From contig JAITUJ010000093.1 in NCBI GenBank assembly GCA_031286385.1, positions 1 through 41,857 on the forward strand: DNA of 41,857 nucleotides. Direction: 5' to 3'. Made by a program: the position numbers and the translations under genes. Below the pieces are notes generated by a model, which saw only the letters and a list, made by a program, of their open reading frames with translations, did not search any database and had not been told where the DNA came from. This DNA is from Clostridiales bacterium (GTDB taxonomy: Bacteria > Bacillota > Clostridia > Christensenellales > Pumilibacteraceae). Below, in pieces: positions 17,829 to 26,989 of the stretch (position 1 is the first letter of the stretch; the number at the start of each line of letters is the position of its first letter).

Positions 17829-18845
17829 TCAACGGTTTAAAGTTTTCCCTATATAGTCGAGTAAAGAAATTATCTTTGGATAGTCCATTCGCATAGGACC
17901 GATTACACCGGCATTGCCTATATTCTTGCCTCCTATTGTATAGGTAGCTGTCACAATTGCACACTCCGGCATATTGTCTTTAAGTTGAATATCTTGTCCA
18001 ATTTTTATACTAACACTCATTTGACCATTGTTTTTTAAGACGGGTATAAGTTCTTTTTTTGACTCCAATATTGACAACATAGCTTTTGCTTTTTCTATGT
18101 TGGAGAATTCTGGTTGTTCCAAAATCTTGCTACTTCCCTCAAAAACCAAATCACTCGTTTCACTTTGCAAAGCATACTTTTTTAAAACTTCTAGCACACT
18201 GTCAAAAAAATTTTTAAAGTTTTCTTTTACCTCTGCAACAAATTTTTGCGTATCAGCAATTTCTGCAATTGTGTGACCCTGAAAAATACTACTTACAAAC
18301 TGACTGGCATTTAGCAGCTCAAAGTCATTGATATCACTGGATATGTCCATTGTTGCATTGTCCAACATCCCTCCATCTGTCATCACAATTACAAGACACT
18401 TTGTATTTTCCAATTTAACAAACTTAATCGTCTTAACCATCAAGTCACTTTTCTTTTGTGCATACGCAACACTGGTAAGATTGGTAATTTGACTGATAAT
18501 TTGAGCAGTACTCTTCAATAAGTGTTCTATCTCAAAAATTTTGTTGTCAAAGTAACGATTGACAATTTTCAACTCATCTGTACTCAAACTGTGCTTAGGC
18601 ATCAATTTTTGCACGTAAAGTCTATATGCATCCGCTGTCGGAATGCGCCCTGCAGACGTATGAGGCTGAGTCAAATAACCCATTTCTTCAAGCGAAGCAA
18701 GCTCATTCCTTATTGTAGCACTGCTGACACTAGGCAAATGTTTGTCTCTTATCTCTTGACTACTTATTGGCTCACAACTGCTGATATAACTGTTTATGAC
18801 AGCAGATAGTATTTTTTCTTTACGAATAGATAGTGCCATTTTCAT
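17829..18845 (-). CDS. hrcA: heat-inducible transcription repressor HrcA
   Basis: HrcA represses the dnaK operon by binding CIRCE. The 338 residues begin with a winged helix containing QEIRDKHLPSVSSATIRNELASLEEMGYLTQPHTSAGRIPT, the hallmark of the family, and end with the GPMRMDYPKIISLLDYIGKTL motif. It is the first gene of the operon and lies directly after a CIRCE-like operator, so it is probably self-regulated. The ATG at 18845 or the one two codons later (18839) could be used; neither has a strong ribosome binding site. Confidence 0.95.
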   Translation of the reverse strand: MKMALSIRKEKILSAVINSYISSCEPISSQEIRDKHLPSVSSATIRNELASLEEMGYLTQPHTSAGRIPTADAYRLYVQKLMPKHSLSTDELKIVNRYFDNKIFEIEHLLKSTAQIISQITNLTSVAYAQKKSDLMVKTIKFVKLENTKCLVIVMTDGGMLDNATMDISSDINDFELLNASQFVSSIFQGHTIAEIADTQKFVAEVKENFKNFFDSVLEVLKKYALQSETSDLVFEGSSKILEQPEFSNIEKAKAMLSILESKKELIPVLKNNGQMSVSIKIGQDIQLKDNMPECAIVTATYTIGGKNIGNAGVIGPMRMDYPKIISLLDYIGKTLNR

Positions 18846-18871
18846 TTTTTAGCAGTCATCTGTATCAACTA

Positions 18872-18908
18872 CTAGCAATAGTATAACACGAGTGCTAAAA
18901 AAAGTCAA
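18872..18908 (-). promoter_or_regulatory. hrcA operon promoter overlapped by a half-degenerate CIRCE operator
   Basis: The promoter is TTGACT (18908-18903), a 17-bp spacer and TATACT (18885-18880). The CIRCE arm TTAGCACTC (18898-18890) is perfect and lies in the spacer. After 9 bases the second arm reads TATTGCTAG (18880-18872), matching GAGTGCTAA at 6 of 9 positions. Bound HrcA would cover both the spacer and the -10 box. Confidence 0.75.
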
Positions 18909-18930
18909 GTGTTTTAGAAAAATCTTTTGC

Positions 18931-18970
18931 AAAAAAAACAAATTAACAGACAACAATAGCTGTTAATTTG
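18931..18970 (-). terminator. terminator of the metallophosphoesterase gene
   Basis: An 11-bp perfect stem (18939-18949 with 18960-18970) is followed on the minus strand by eight T residues, a strong intrinsic terminator just before the hrcA promoter. Confidence 0.85.
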
Positions 18971-18984
18971 AAACTTTATCTACG

Positions 18985-19674
18985 TCAATCAACAAGCACC
19001 ACTTTATGCCCTACTGTATCACAAGATGTCAGGTAAAATTGTGTGTTATTTATTGTTACAATGGCAGGTGTTGTAATTGCTTTACCGTGCAAATGACCAT
19101 ATATAACCTTTGATACTCCATATTGATTGTACAAATCAGTAAAGGGCGTTGCTTTTATCAAAGAGTTGAATGGAGGGTAGTGTGCCATTGCGATGACAAA
19201 TTGTCCAACTTGCCTTTTACTTTGCATATTTTGCAGTGACAGCTTCAATCTTTCTACTTCCCTATTGTATATTTTTTTGTCATGTGCACCTTGATGTCTC
19301 TCTGGAACTGTCCACCCTCTCGTACCACATATCAAGTAGTTGCCAATCATCACACTGTCATTTTGTAAAGCGTACATTTTTGATGGCAAACTCTGTCTAA
19401 GTGTTGTAATAGACTTCCACCAATAGTCGTGATTGCCCCGAATCAAAACTTTATGTCCTGGCAAATCAGCTAAGAAATTGATGTCAGGCATTGCATTTTG
19501 CAAGTCAATAGCCCAGCTTAAATCGCCGCCCAACAACACAATGTCATCATCACACACTGTTTGCAACCATGATTGAACGATACGGTTAATGTGATTGTCC
19601 CAGCCTTTAAAGATATCCATGGGCTTGTTTACAGCACTTGACATATGCAAATCACTTATAGCATAAACACTCAT
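18985..19674 (-). CDS. calcineurin-like metallophosphoesterase
   Basis: A protein of 229 residues with all the motifs of a two-metal phosphoesterase: DLHM at the N-terminus, LLGGDLSWAID, RGNHDYWW, AHYPP and YGHLHG. The small single-domain form with WTVPERHQGAHDKKIYNRE is common in Firmicutes, where its substrate is generally not established. The ATG at 19674 has no ribosome binding site, and the -10 box ends 6 bases upstream. Confidence 0.85.
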   Translation of the reverse strand: MSVYAISDLHMSSAVNKPMDIFKGWDNHINRIVQSWLQTVCDDDIVLLGGDLSWAIDLQNAMPDINFLADLPGHKVLIRGNHDYWWKSITTLRQSLPSKMYALQNDSVMIGNYLICGTRGWTVPERHQGAHDKKIYNREVERLKLSLQNMQSKRQVGQFVIAMAHYPPFNSLIKATPFTDLYNQYGVSKVIYGHLHGKAITTPAIVTINNTQFYLTSCDTVGHKVVLVD

Positions 19675-19680
19675 ATGGAC

Positions 19681-19709
19681 ATTATAACATGTTGTTTACC
19701 AAATAGCAA
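19681..19709 (-). promoter_or_regulatory. leaderless-type promoter of the metallophosphoesterase gene
   Basis: TTGCTA (19709-19704), a 17-bp spacer and TATAAT (19686-19681), with exactly 6 bases to the ATG. The first base of the start codon is at the expected +1. Confidence 0.65.
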
Positions 19710-19728
19710 CACCAAATGAGTAATTTTG

Positions 19729-20223
19729 TTAAAATCTTTCTGTCAATCTTACAATCAAGTTTGCAACCATTGTCAGCATTTGTTTTTCTGTATCTTCTAT
19801 TGGTTTATCGTTGATTGCCATCAATACACCATAAGAATCCATACCTATAACTGGTTGCAATAAAATTTCCAGTCCATACTCATCTTTGTCTGTCACAACT
19901 TTTTTTGTAGCAATAGACGAAACTGCTCGTTGATTGATTACCTTGTCCATATACTTGTCTTTATGTGGACCGGCGCCTACACGCCAACGCAAACCATCAC
20001 TAGCCAGTATTGCAAAAGGTGCAAGTATACTGTCTATAACAATGGAGGCGTTGTTTATGTACTCCGACTCCAAGCCAATTTTTTTCAGCATAATTTCGCC
20101 TTTTTCTGTTGCTAAAATTTCCATAGGGTCACCTATGTTAATTCGGTGCATTTTGCGATACTCCATTGGTATTACAATTCTACCAAGTTCGTCTATCCTA
20201 CGAACTATACCTGTGTTCTTCAT
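19729..20223 (-). CDS. spoVT: stage V sporulation protein T (AbrB-type regulator)
   Basis: A transcription regulator of 164 residues. The N-terminal swapped-hairpin AbrB domain is MKNTGIVRRIDELGRIVIPMEYRKMHRINIGDPMEIL, nearly the SpoVT consensus, followed by a GAF-like C-terminal domain. SpoVT tunes sigma-G genes in the forespore. The ATG at 20223 has AAGGAG 10 bases before it. Unlike its Bacillus relative, which is forespore-expressed, it has a consensus vegetative promoter upstream. Confidence 0.88.
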   Translation of the reverse strand: MKNTGIVRRIDELGRIVIPMEYRKMHRINIGDPMEILATEKGEIMLKKIGLESEYINNASIVIDSILAPFAILASDGLRWRVGAGPHKDKYMDKVINQRAVSSIATKKVVTDKDEYGLEILLQPVIGMDSYGVLMAINDKPIEDTEKQMLTMVANLIVRLTERF

Positions 20224-20568
20224 AAAAACATAACTCCTTATTATTTTCAAAAAAATCAATTTGACTATTCAACTTGTATATGCTATTATATAACAAATAG
20301 TATATTTTGTCAAGTATTTTTACACAACATTTACAATTTAGCCATAATTTGTTTGATGTCAATATATGGATATTAACCAAAGTTTGCCAGTTTTGGTTTA
20401 TTGTGCACAAATATAGTATACTAAACTACCATCATTGTTATTACTAATATGGATATATTTAGTATGTGATTTGAAACAATAATTTTATGTAATAAAATAC
20501 CAATGAGTTGAGTTGTAGTAATTTTATTATAACCAACGAATTTTAGAGTAACCATAATAAATGGACAG
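20224..20568 (-). promoter_or_regulatory. spoVT upstream region with consensus sigma-A promoter
   Basis: The minus-strand promoter is TTGACA (20313-20308), a 17-bp spacer and TATAAT (20290-20285): consensus at every position. A leader of about 55 bases ends in AAGGAG. From 20314 to 20568, up to the ykvI-like gene's stop, the sequence is AT-rich, and I see no gene or clear terminator. Confidence 0.75.
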
Positions 20569-21582
20569 TCATTTACACTTGCAATCTTTGTTTTTTTGTC
20601 TGTACATACTCAAAATACATGCTATAATAAATACAATACCCACTACACCAATGGCTGGATAAAATATAGTCACAATATTTTTAAATCCCAAACCGGATAT
20701 AGCAAATGCTACACACAAGGCAGATAATCCAGTCAAAAATCTGCTTTTTGTAAACTTAAAAAACTCTACTATATTATAAATTGCTATGATTAACGAAGTA
20801 AAAATACAGCTTACCAAAGTACAGTTAATGACAATGTTTGCAAAATAGTTATACTGTTTTGCAATTATCAAAATGGGCATTGAAGAGTTAAACGCTTGGG
20901 GATTCCCGTTTAATGCAAGCACTAACAAAGTCAACAGTATTCCAAAAATCATACTGGCAATACTAGCAGAAGTTATAGTCTGTCTTTTTGATAAATTCAT
21001 CTTAAACAGAGCATTGGAAGCCAAATACATATTTAAGCCAACATATACAATACTTTGACTTATGTGTGATATGGCAAAGTTTAAACTAAAATCAAATCGC
21101 TTAATTGCAAAAATTGGTACAACAGTCAATGAAATAATCACAAAAGGAACAAGTATAGTATTTATCCTAATTAATCCTTCTATACCCAATTTTGCTATTA
21201 GAACACCCAAAAATCCAATAGCCAAACTGGCTATGTGCACACTCCCCCACGCCGTTTGTAATTTGACATTAGAGAAAGCTGCAAAAGCTGACAACATTGC
21301 TGCAAAAATTACAAAACTGTTTATCAATGAAAACACATCAGCGACACAACCAAACTTACCAAATAAAGCTTGATTATAGTTCAAATTACCGCATTTGTGT
21401 ACATTGCGTGAGATTGATAAAAATAACAAGCTAATAAAAAAAATTAGAATAATACATATAGGAATTATCCAAAAAGGCAACTTACCTTGCATGCCAAAAA
21501 TAGCAACAATTTCTCTACCACTGGCAAATCCCACACCGACAATCGAACTTACAATCAACATGGCCACACTTAAACTTTTCAT
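20569..21582 (-). CDS. YkvI-like multi-pass membrane transporter
   Basis: A membrane protein of 337 residues with about ten helices. The first helix carries VGVGFASGREIVAIFG, the signature of the YkvI family, which has an APC/LeuT-like transporter fold. The substrate is unknown. It sits between holA upstream and spoVT downstream without a clear operon link. A weak promoter-like pair (TTGTCT with CATACA, 17-bp spacer, 7 bases to the ATG) lies upstream. Confidence 0.75.
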   Translation of the reverse strand: MKSLSVAMLIVSSIVGVGFASGREIVAIFGMQGKLPFWIIPICIILIFFISLLFLSISRNVHKCGNLNYNQALFGKFGCVADVFSLINSFVIFAAMLSAFAAFSNVKLQTAWGSVHIASLAIGFLGVLIAKLGIEGLIRINTILVPFVIISLTVVPIFAIKRFDFSLNFAISHISQSIVYVGLNMYLASNALFKMNLSKRQTITSASIASMIFGILLTLLVLALNGNPQAFNSSMPILIIAKQYNYFANIVINCTLVSCIFTSLIIAIYNIVEFFKFTKSRFLTGLSALCVAFAISGLGFKNIVTIFYPAIGVVGIVFIIACILSMYRQKNKDCKCK

Positions 21583-21640
21583 ATTTAAATGTATGATTGT
21601 ATTTTAAAATATAGACAAGTTACTTTAAAAGCAAAAATTA

Positions 21641-22639
21641 TTAAACTTGGTTAAATATACACAGCATGCAGTGTTGTACTGCCCAATCCAAAGAAAACTT
21701 GCCTGCTCTAAAATCTTGATCCATCTGCCAAAAAATTGACAAAATTTTTCTCAATTGTCTAGCACTAAACAATGTAGCTTGACGCTTTAATGCTGCAACT
21801 GCATAATCTTTCAACCCCAAATGTAAACGGATGTTTGCATCATTTTGACCCAAAACTACACATGCTAGGCGCCTAAAATGGGCGTACAGCAATCCTAACA
21901 GTGCAACGGGTTCTTCACCATTTATTAAACAATACTGCAAAATTTGCATTGCCCTATCCCTGTCTTTTTGAGCGACAGCTTGACTCAATTCAAAAATTTT
22001 AAAGTTCACATCAGGCCTGACAAGCAAAGACACATCTTCTTGCGTTATTGTTTCATCTTTTTTAAAAGCGGATAATTTGTCTAATTCTAAGCTTATGCGT
22101 TGTAAACTATTATCACAATAATCTATTAAAATCTTTGCAGTGTCTAGTTCAATTTTGCAATTTGATTGGATACATTGGCGCTGCACCCATGCAATTAGCT
22201 TATCAGTATCCAATTTATTGCAATCAATCTCAATACATTTCAAAATGACATCACTGCTAACATCACAGTCAACAAGTAAAAGTATTGTAGTCTTGTTTGG
22301 TTTTGATAAGTAATCCAAAAATATATTTAACTCTATGTCTTTATCTTTAAGATTTTTTTTAGATGTAACCTTTGTACTTGTACTCTTTGCTCTGGACTTT
22401 AATGTCATATTTTTTGCTATTACCAATTTAAAATCACTGCCAAAAGGCATGCCATTGCATTCATCAATTAGTTGAGCGACAGTCGGAGAGTGCAACCTAA
22501 CTAAATTTATATCAGGTAAAGTTACTTTTAAAAAAAACTGCTGAATAGCATTTTGCAAAAGATATGCATCATCACCAAATAAGAAATAGCAATTGTCAAC
22601 AGTGTTAGTCAAATATTTTTTTAAATCCAAAAATCTCAT
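21641..22639 (-). CDS. holA: DNA polymerase III subunit delta
   Basis: The clamp-loader subunit that opens the beta clamp. The 332 residues show NCYFLFGDDAYLLQNAIQQF at the N-terminus (AAA+ fold without a Walker A), a middle PNKTTILLLVDCD strand, and the C-terminal collar with EPVALLGLLYAHFRRL and DQDFRAGKFSLDWAVQHCMLCI. The start is the ATG at 22639 (MRFLDLKKYL), downstream of a consensus promoter. It has a leader but no recognisable ribosome binding site. Confidence 0.85.
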   Translation of the reverse strand: MRFLDLKKYLTNTVDNCYFLFGDDAYLLQNAIQQFFLKVTLPDINLVRLHSPTVAQLIDECNGMPFGSDFKLVIAKNMTLKSRAKSTSTKVTSKKNLKDKDIELNIFLDYLSKPNKTTILLLVDCDVSSDVILKCIEIDCNKLDTDKLIAWVQRQCIQSNCKIELDTAKILIDYCDNSLQRISLELDKLSAFKKDETITQEDVSLLVRPDVNFKIFELSQAVAQKDRDRAMQILQYCLINGEEPVALLGLLYAHFRRLACVVLGQNDANIRLHLGLKDYAVAALKRQATLFSARQLRKILSIFWQMDQDFRAGKFSLDWAVQHCMLCIFNQV

Positions 22640-22670
22640 AATCTTAAATATTGTAAACTCTATAAATGAT

Positions 22671-22699
22671 ATTATATCCAAATATATAACTATTGTCAA
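22671..22699 (-). promoter_or_regulatory. consensus promoter of holA
   Basis: TTGACA (22699-22694), a 17-bp spacer and TATAAT (22676-22671), perfect in both boxes. There are 31 bases from the -10 box to the ATG, giving a leader of about 24 bases with no Shine-Dalgarno. Confidence 0.75.
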
Positions 22700-22788
22700 C
22701 TTGCTATTTAAATACAAAATTTTTGAGAATAATTTTTTACACAACATTTTTAATTATATTACTTATATCCACAATAATCTCCAAAAAT

Positions 22789-22834
22789 AAATCTCTTAAT
22801 CAAACTAAGATGGCTTAATTTGATTAAGAGATTT
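22789..22834 (-). terminator. terminator of the der-plsY operon
   Basis: A 16-bp perfect stem (22789-22804 with 22819-22834) with a 14-base loop is followed on the minus strand by ATTTTT. It lies just after plsY and upstream of the holA promoter. Confidence 0.8.
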
Positions 22835-22880
22835 TATATAAGACTACTTAAATTGATATTTAAATCATTTTAAAATTGTC

Positions 22881-23555
22881 TCAATTCTTAAATTTAGTTA
22901 CAACAGGCTTTTCTGTATACTTAAAGAGTTTCACAATATTTTTGTGATGTGCCAAAAAAGTAATCATGAATAGACAAAAAATCAAAATGGGAACAACAGT
23001 ACTACCCCAGTACAGTCTCTGAAAAAAAGCTTCATAAGTCATAGGTAATCCTATAACGATAAAGCTTGTGATAGAGCCTACATTTGTTATCCATATAAAT
23101 AACAATCCCACTAAAAAAGCGACAATAGTAGCCAATGGATTGGCTACGAGCAAGATGCCAATCGTTGTGGCAATGCCTTTGCCTCCTTTAAACTTATAAA
23201 AAATGGGGAATATATGTCCAATACAGACAGCTATACCAGCGGTATATAGTCCCAATTTATCAGAGTTGTCAAATCCCAAGAAACCAACTTTTAAAGTATA
23301 ATCAAAGCCAACTTGTCCACCGATTACCCACCAACCAAATAGACAAGCCAAAACACTTTTGATGATATCTAAAAAAAGCGTAAGCCAGCCCCACTTTTTA
23401 CCCAAAGTGCGGGTAATGTTCATTGTGCCAGGATTACCACTGCCTGACGCACGCAAGTCTACTTTTTTTAGCTTTGCTATTAGCAATGCATTGCTAATAT
23501 TGCCAATAGTGTATGACACAAGTATCACTAATGCAAAATAAGCAAAATTAAGCAA
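22881..23555 (-). CDS. plsY: glycerol-3-phosphate acyltransferase PlsY
   Basis: A membrane acyltransferase of 224 residues that transfers acyl groups from acyl-phosphate to glycerol-3-phosphate, the first step of phospholipid synthesis. Motifs are SGNPGTMNITRTLGKKWG (motif 1), GHIFPIFYKFKGGKGIATT (motif 2) and the late PMTYEAFF region. The start is a TTG at 23555 with GAGGAG 8 bases before it. The Shine-Dalgarno lies in the last codons of der, so the two are coupled. The usual gpsA and spoIVA neighbours are missing downstream. Confidence 0.92.
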   Translation of the reverse strand: MLNFAYFALVILVSYTIGNISNALLIAKLKKVDLRASGSGNPGTMNITRTLGKKWGWLTLFLDIIKSVLACLFGWWVIGGQVGFDYTLKVGFLGFDNSDKLGLYTAGIAVCIGHIFPIFYKFKGGKGIATTIGILLVANPLATIVAFLVGLLFIWITNVGSITSFIVIGLPMTYEAFFQRLYWGSTVVPILIFCLFMITFLAHHKNIVKLFKYTEKPVVTKFKN

Positions 23556-23560
23556 AATTT

Positions 23561-24886
23561 CTACTCCTCTTTTTTTGAATTATTAAAGTATAACTTTAAG
23601 GGCACGCCTTTAAAGTCTACCGATTTTCGTATACAGTTTTCTAAATACCTTTTATAAGTGTTGTGAACAAGTGTGCTGTCATTGCAAAATACTACAAATT
23701 TTGGTGGAAAACTCTGGGCTTGTGTTGCATAAAATATTTTCACTCTTTTGCCATGAGGTGCGTATGGCTGATTTGCTGCAACGGCTTGTCCTACAATTTC
23801 ATTTAATAAACTAGTAGAAATTCTACGATTTGCGTTATCCATCACACTGTCTACTCTATCCAAAAGCTTGTCCACTCTCTGACCTGTTTTGGCCGAAACA
23901 TACAAAGTCACAAAGTAGTGCATAAAAGCTAATTTTGATTGTAACCGTTCATTGTAAATTTTCATTGTGTTGTTGTCTTTATCCAACATATCCCACTTGT
24001 TGATAACAATGATGCTTGGCTTACCCTCTTGGTGTACCAGCCCACAAATGCGCACCGTTTGTTCGCAAAAATCCTCGCTGGCATCGGCAACTACCAATAC
24101 AATATCTGCACGCCGAATAGACTCAATTGCACGCAATGCACCATAAGCTTCTACAGTATCTTGTTGTATACTACGCTGTCGTCTCAACCCTGCCGTATCA
24201 ATGAGCAAATACAATTTTTTATCTTTTTCAAATGGAGTGTCCACAGCATCTCTGGTAGTCCCTGCCATTTGACTTACGATAACTCTGTCATATCCTAAAA
24301 TTCTATTTACTATACTTGATTTACCCACATTAGGCTTACCTACAACGGCTATTTTTGTAAACTGTGATAAATCCGCTTGACTTTTTACAAAAAATTTTAC
24401 AATCTCATCTAATAAGTCGCCCAACCCCAAAGCTTGTTCACAACTTATCGCATGTGGAGTCCCCAACCCTAGCTTAAAGTAATCATATAAAAAATCAACA
24501 GAGTTGATATTGTCAACTTTGTTGACTGCCAACACAACAGATTTACCAGATTTTTTTAAAAAGTTTGCCACATCTTGATCAGCTTGCTGTAAGCTTGCCT
24601 TGCCATCTACAACAAGCACCACTACATCAGCCAAATCTACGGCAAGTTGTGCTTGTTTTAGCATCGTTTTCCACATCTCATCTTTGCTTTTTATATCTAA
24701 ACCGCCAGTATCAACAATCCTAAAATTGAAACCACACCATTCAGCATCTGCATAAATTCTGTCCCTTGTCACACCAGGTTCATCTTTGACAATACTTATC
24801 CTACGCCCTGCTATCCTGTTAAAAAAACTAGACTTTCCAACATTGGGACGCCCTACAATTGCAACTAGTGGTAAATGACTATTCAT
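23561..24886 (-). CDS. der: ribosome-associated GTPase Der (EngA)
   Basis: A tandem GTPase of 441 residues needed for 50S assembly. The first G domain has GRPNVGKSSFFNR, DTGG and NKVD; the second has GKPNVGKSSIVNR, DTAG and NKWD. A KH-like C-terminal domain (APHGKRVKIFYATQ) follows. The ATG at 24886 has no ribosome binding site. Its promoter straddles the end of the upstream DUF512 gene, so der can be transcribed independently. Confidence 0.95.
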   Translation of the reverse strand: MNSHLPLVAIVGRPNVGKSSFFNRIAGRRISIVKDEPGVTRDRIYADAEWCGFNFRIVDTGGLDIKSKDEMWKTMLKQAQLAVDLADVVVLVVDGKASLQQADQDVANFLKKSGKSVVLAVNKVDNINSVDFLYDYFKLGLGTPHAISCEQALGLGDLLDEIVKFFVKSQADLSQFTKIAVVGKPNVGKSSIVNRILGYDRVIVSQMAGTTRDAVDTPFEKDKKLYLLIDTAGLRRQRSIQQDTVEAYGALRAIESIRRADIVLVVADASEDFCEQTVRICGLVHQEGKPSIIVINKWDMLDKDNNTMKIYNERLQSKLAFMHYFVTLYVSAKTGQRVDKLLDRVDSVMDNANRRISTSLLNEIVGQAVAANQPYAPHGKRVKIFYATQAQSFPPKFVVFCNDSTLVHNTYKRYLENCIRKSVDFKGVPLKLYFNNSKKEE

Positions 24887-24892
24887 AAAAAC

Positions 24893-24921
24893 ATTTTAAC
24901 ACAATTGCTTAAAAATGTCAA
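24893..24921 (-). promoter_or_regulatory. leaderless-type promoter of der, inside the DUF512 gene end
   Basis: TTGACA (24921-24916), a 17-bp spacer and TAAAAT (24898-24893), with 6 bases to the ATG. Most of it overlaps the last codons of the preceding gene. Confidence 0.7.
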
Positions 24922-26143
24922 TCAAAGCACCTCCATCTACTGGACAGACCGTCAACTCTTTACCCAGAGCATCACCTACTTGAGACAGCGTTAAGTCGTC
25001 CAAAAAAATATTGTCAAATTCTTTTAGCATGGTTTTAGGAATGATTACTTTATCTTGATTGGTCAAATCCAAGTCTTTGCAAGCAGAAATGATGTCCCCT
25101 CCCGTCACCAATCCAGAGCAGGAAACATCACCACCAAAAAACAAACTTTTTGCGACTACAACTTTGACATTAGCTCCCAAAGCATTGCATTTTTTTGCTA
25201 TACCTTGCATCAAGTCACCTGCCAGTGTACCAGTAATGATAGTGTAATCACCACTCAGTTTCTGAATGCCATTTAAATGTTCATCAAACTGATGGTCAAA
25301 TTGCTTTACAATGCCTACACCATTGGAAACTTGCTCAAACTCTCCATAGCTATCATAATCAGGCAGTTTTCTATTTGCTCTAAAATAGAACTCATCACTG
25401 CAATATACAGTTACTCCATTTTTTTGTAGGCGTTCAATGTCGTCTATCACCTTGTTGGCTATTTCACAATTTACAGAGACTAAATCATTCTTGCTGTATT
25501 TTGTCAATCCTACTGGCACAATAGCTGTACTCTTCACTACTTTGGCAAGTTCGCAAATAGTCTTAATATAGTCATCGTTTATCGTTGGACAGTACACTAT
25601 CTGTGCATGTATTGTTATGCCATGTGCATAGAACAATTCCAAAATTGGCATGATTGGCTTTACTTTTTTATTGCCTAATAGCATGCTTCGAACTTCATTA
25701 TCCGTACTATGAACGCTCACATATAGAGGAGATAATCCATAAGTGAGTATGCGCGTAATATCCGCATCTTTTAAATTTGTCAGTGTAACAAAGCTGCCAC
25801 TCAACATAGACATACGGTAGTCATCGTCTTTTATGTAGAGTGACTTTCTCAAATTTGGTGGGTTTTGGTCAATAAAACAAAATTTGCATTTGTTGTGACA
25901 TTGCTTAATAGAAAAATTGTCATCAAATTCTAAGCCCAAATCTTCATCACATTCTTTTTCTATTTCAAAGTCTACCACTTCATCACCTACGCTTATGGTC
26001 ATGACAAAGTGCTCTTGCGCATTAAAGTACTGATAGTCAATAAAATCGGCATTATCCTTACCATTAAATCCCAAAAGTACATATCCTGGCTGCAATCCCA
26101 ATTCTTCACCCACACTGTCACAGTTGACTGCTACAATTTTCAT
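24896..26143 (-). CDS. DUF512 radical-SAM-like iron-sulfur protein
   Basis: A protein of 415 residues with a PDZ-like N-terminus (LGLQPGYVLLGFNGK), the radical-SAM-type cluster CHNKCKFC (CxxxCxxC) near residue 90, PLYVSVHSTDNEVR, and the C-terminal DUF512 part (TGTLAGDL, CSGLVTGGDI, DGGALIDI). The reaction is not established. The family is conserved next to der in Clostridia, as here. The ATG at 26143 has no ribosome binding site and a promoter directly abutting it. Confidence 0.85.
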   Translation of the reverse strand: MKIVAVNCDSVGEELGLQPGYVLLGFNGKDNADFIDYQYFNAQEHFVMTISVGDEVVDFEIEKECDEDLGLEFDDNFSIKQCHNKCKFCFIDQNPPNLRKSLYIKDDDYRMSMLSGSFVTLTNLKDADITRILTYGLSPLYVSVHSTDNEVRSMLLGNKKVKPIMPILELFYAHGITIHAQIVYCPTINDDYIKTICELAKVVKSTAIVPVGLTKYSKNDLVSVNCEIANKVIDDIERLQKNGVTVYCSDEFYFRANRKLPDYDSYGEFEQVSNGVGIVKQFDHQFDEHLNGIQKLSGDYTIITGTLAGDLMQGIAKKCNALGANVKVVVAKSLFFGGDVSCSGLVTGGDIISACKDLDLTNQDKVIIPKTMLKEFDNIFLDDLTLSQVGDALGKELTVCPVDGGALIDIFKQLC

Positions 26144-26149
26144 ATATAA

Positions 26150-26178
26150 ATTATAGCAGTTCACTCAATAATAGTCAA
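26150..26178 (-). promoter_or_regulatory. leaderless-type promoter of the DUF512 gene
   Basis: TTGACT (26178-26173), a 17-bp spacer and TATAAT (26155-26150), with exactly 6 bases to the ATG. Confidence 0.7.
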
Positions 26179-26228
26179 ACATTATATTGCATTCCCATTG
26201 TAATTTAATGTAGGAAATTACAAAATTG

Positions 26229-26948
26229 TCAACTTTCCATTATATCCATGAACAACTGTTCTAGATTTCTATCTTGTGATTTAATATCTTTTTCAATGTC
26301 ATAAATGCCCTTTAACTCACCTGATTTCAAAATGCCCACTCTGTCACAGAGATTTTCTACTACATCTAAAACATGGCTACTAAAAAAGACTGTATTCCCT
26401 AACTTTGCATGTGTTTTCATGCACTCTTTTAGCTCATAGCAAGACTGAGGATCAAGTCCGGTCATGGGCTCATCAAGTATCCACAACTTTGGACGATGCA
26501 AAAGAGTGGCTATTACACAAATTTTTTGTTTCATACCGTGTGAATAACTTTTAATCTGGCGGTCATACGCATATTCTAGCTTAAATAATTCCAGAAATTT
26601 TTTAGCTCGCTGTTCTCTATCTTGCATAGATACGCCGTATATGTTGGCAATGTGATTGACATACTCTCGCCCTGTCAACCTTTCAAACACCGCATGGTTG
26701 TCCGGGACATATCCCATTTCTTGTTTTGCTGACATAGCATTTTTTTTGATGTCTTGTCCATTCACTTGGATTGTACCTTTTTGAAAGGGCAAAATACCTA
26801 CCACACTTTTAATCGTGGTAGATTTACCTGCTCCGTTGTTACCCAAGAATCCAAAAATTTCTCCCGGACGCAACTCAAAACTGACATCTTTTACGACATA
26901 ACTTTTTGTATTGCCATAAGATTTTGATAAGTTTGTAATTTTTAACAT
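26229..26948 (-). CDS. ABC transporter ATP-binding protein
   Basis: A single ATPase domain of 239 residues with Walker A GNNGAGKST, signature YSHGMKQK, Walker B LWILDEP and the D-loop GLDP. The subfamily resembles ABC-2 exporter ATPases (DRA/CcmA-like). It is the last gene of the operon that starts with the 545-residue permease; two anchored surface proteins are encoded between them. AGGG lies 8 bases before the ATG, a weak ribosome binding site. Confidence 0.9.
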   Translation of the reverse strand: MLKITNLSKSYGNTKSYVVKDVSFELRPGEIFGFLGNNGAGKSTTIKSVVGILPFQKGTIQVNGQDIKKNAMSAKQEMGYVPDNHAVFERLTGREYVNHIANIYGVSMQDREQRAKKFLELFKLEYAYDRQIKSYSHGMKQKICVIATLLHRPKLWILDEPMTGLDPQSCYELKECMKTHAKLGNTVFFSSHVLDVVENLCDRVGILKSGELKGIYDIEKDIKSQDRNLEQLFMDIMES

Positions 26949-26989
26949 AACTTTAACCCTAATTGATTCGTTTATATAATATTTTTAAT

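Noticed and set aside
26198-26223. 9-bp inverted repeat after the ABC ATPase gene as a terminator
   Set aside because: The stem is AT-rich and no T run follows on the minus strand, so termination is not supported.
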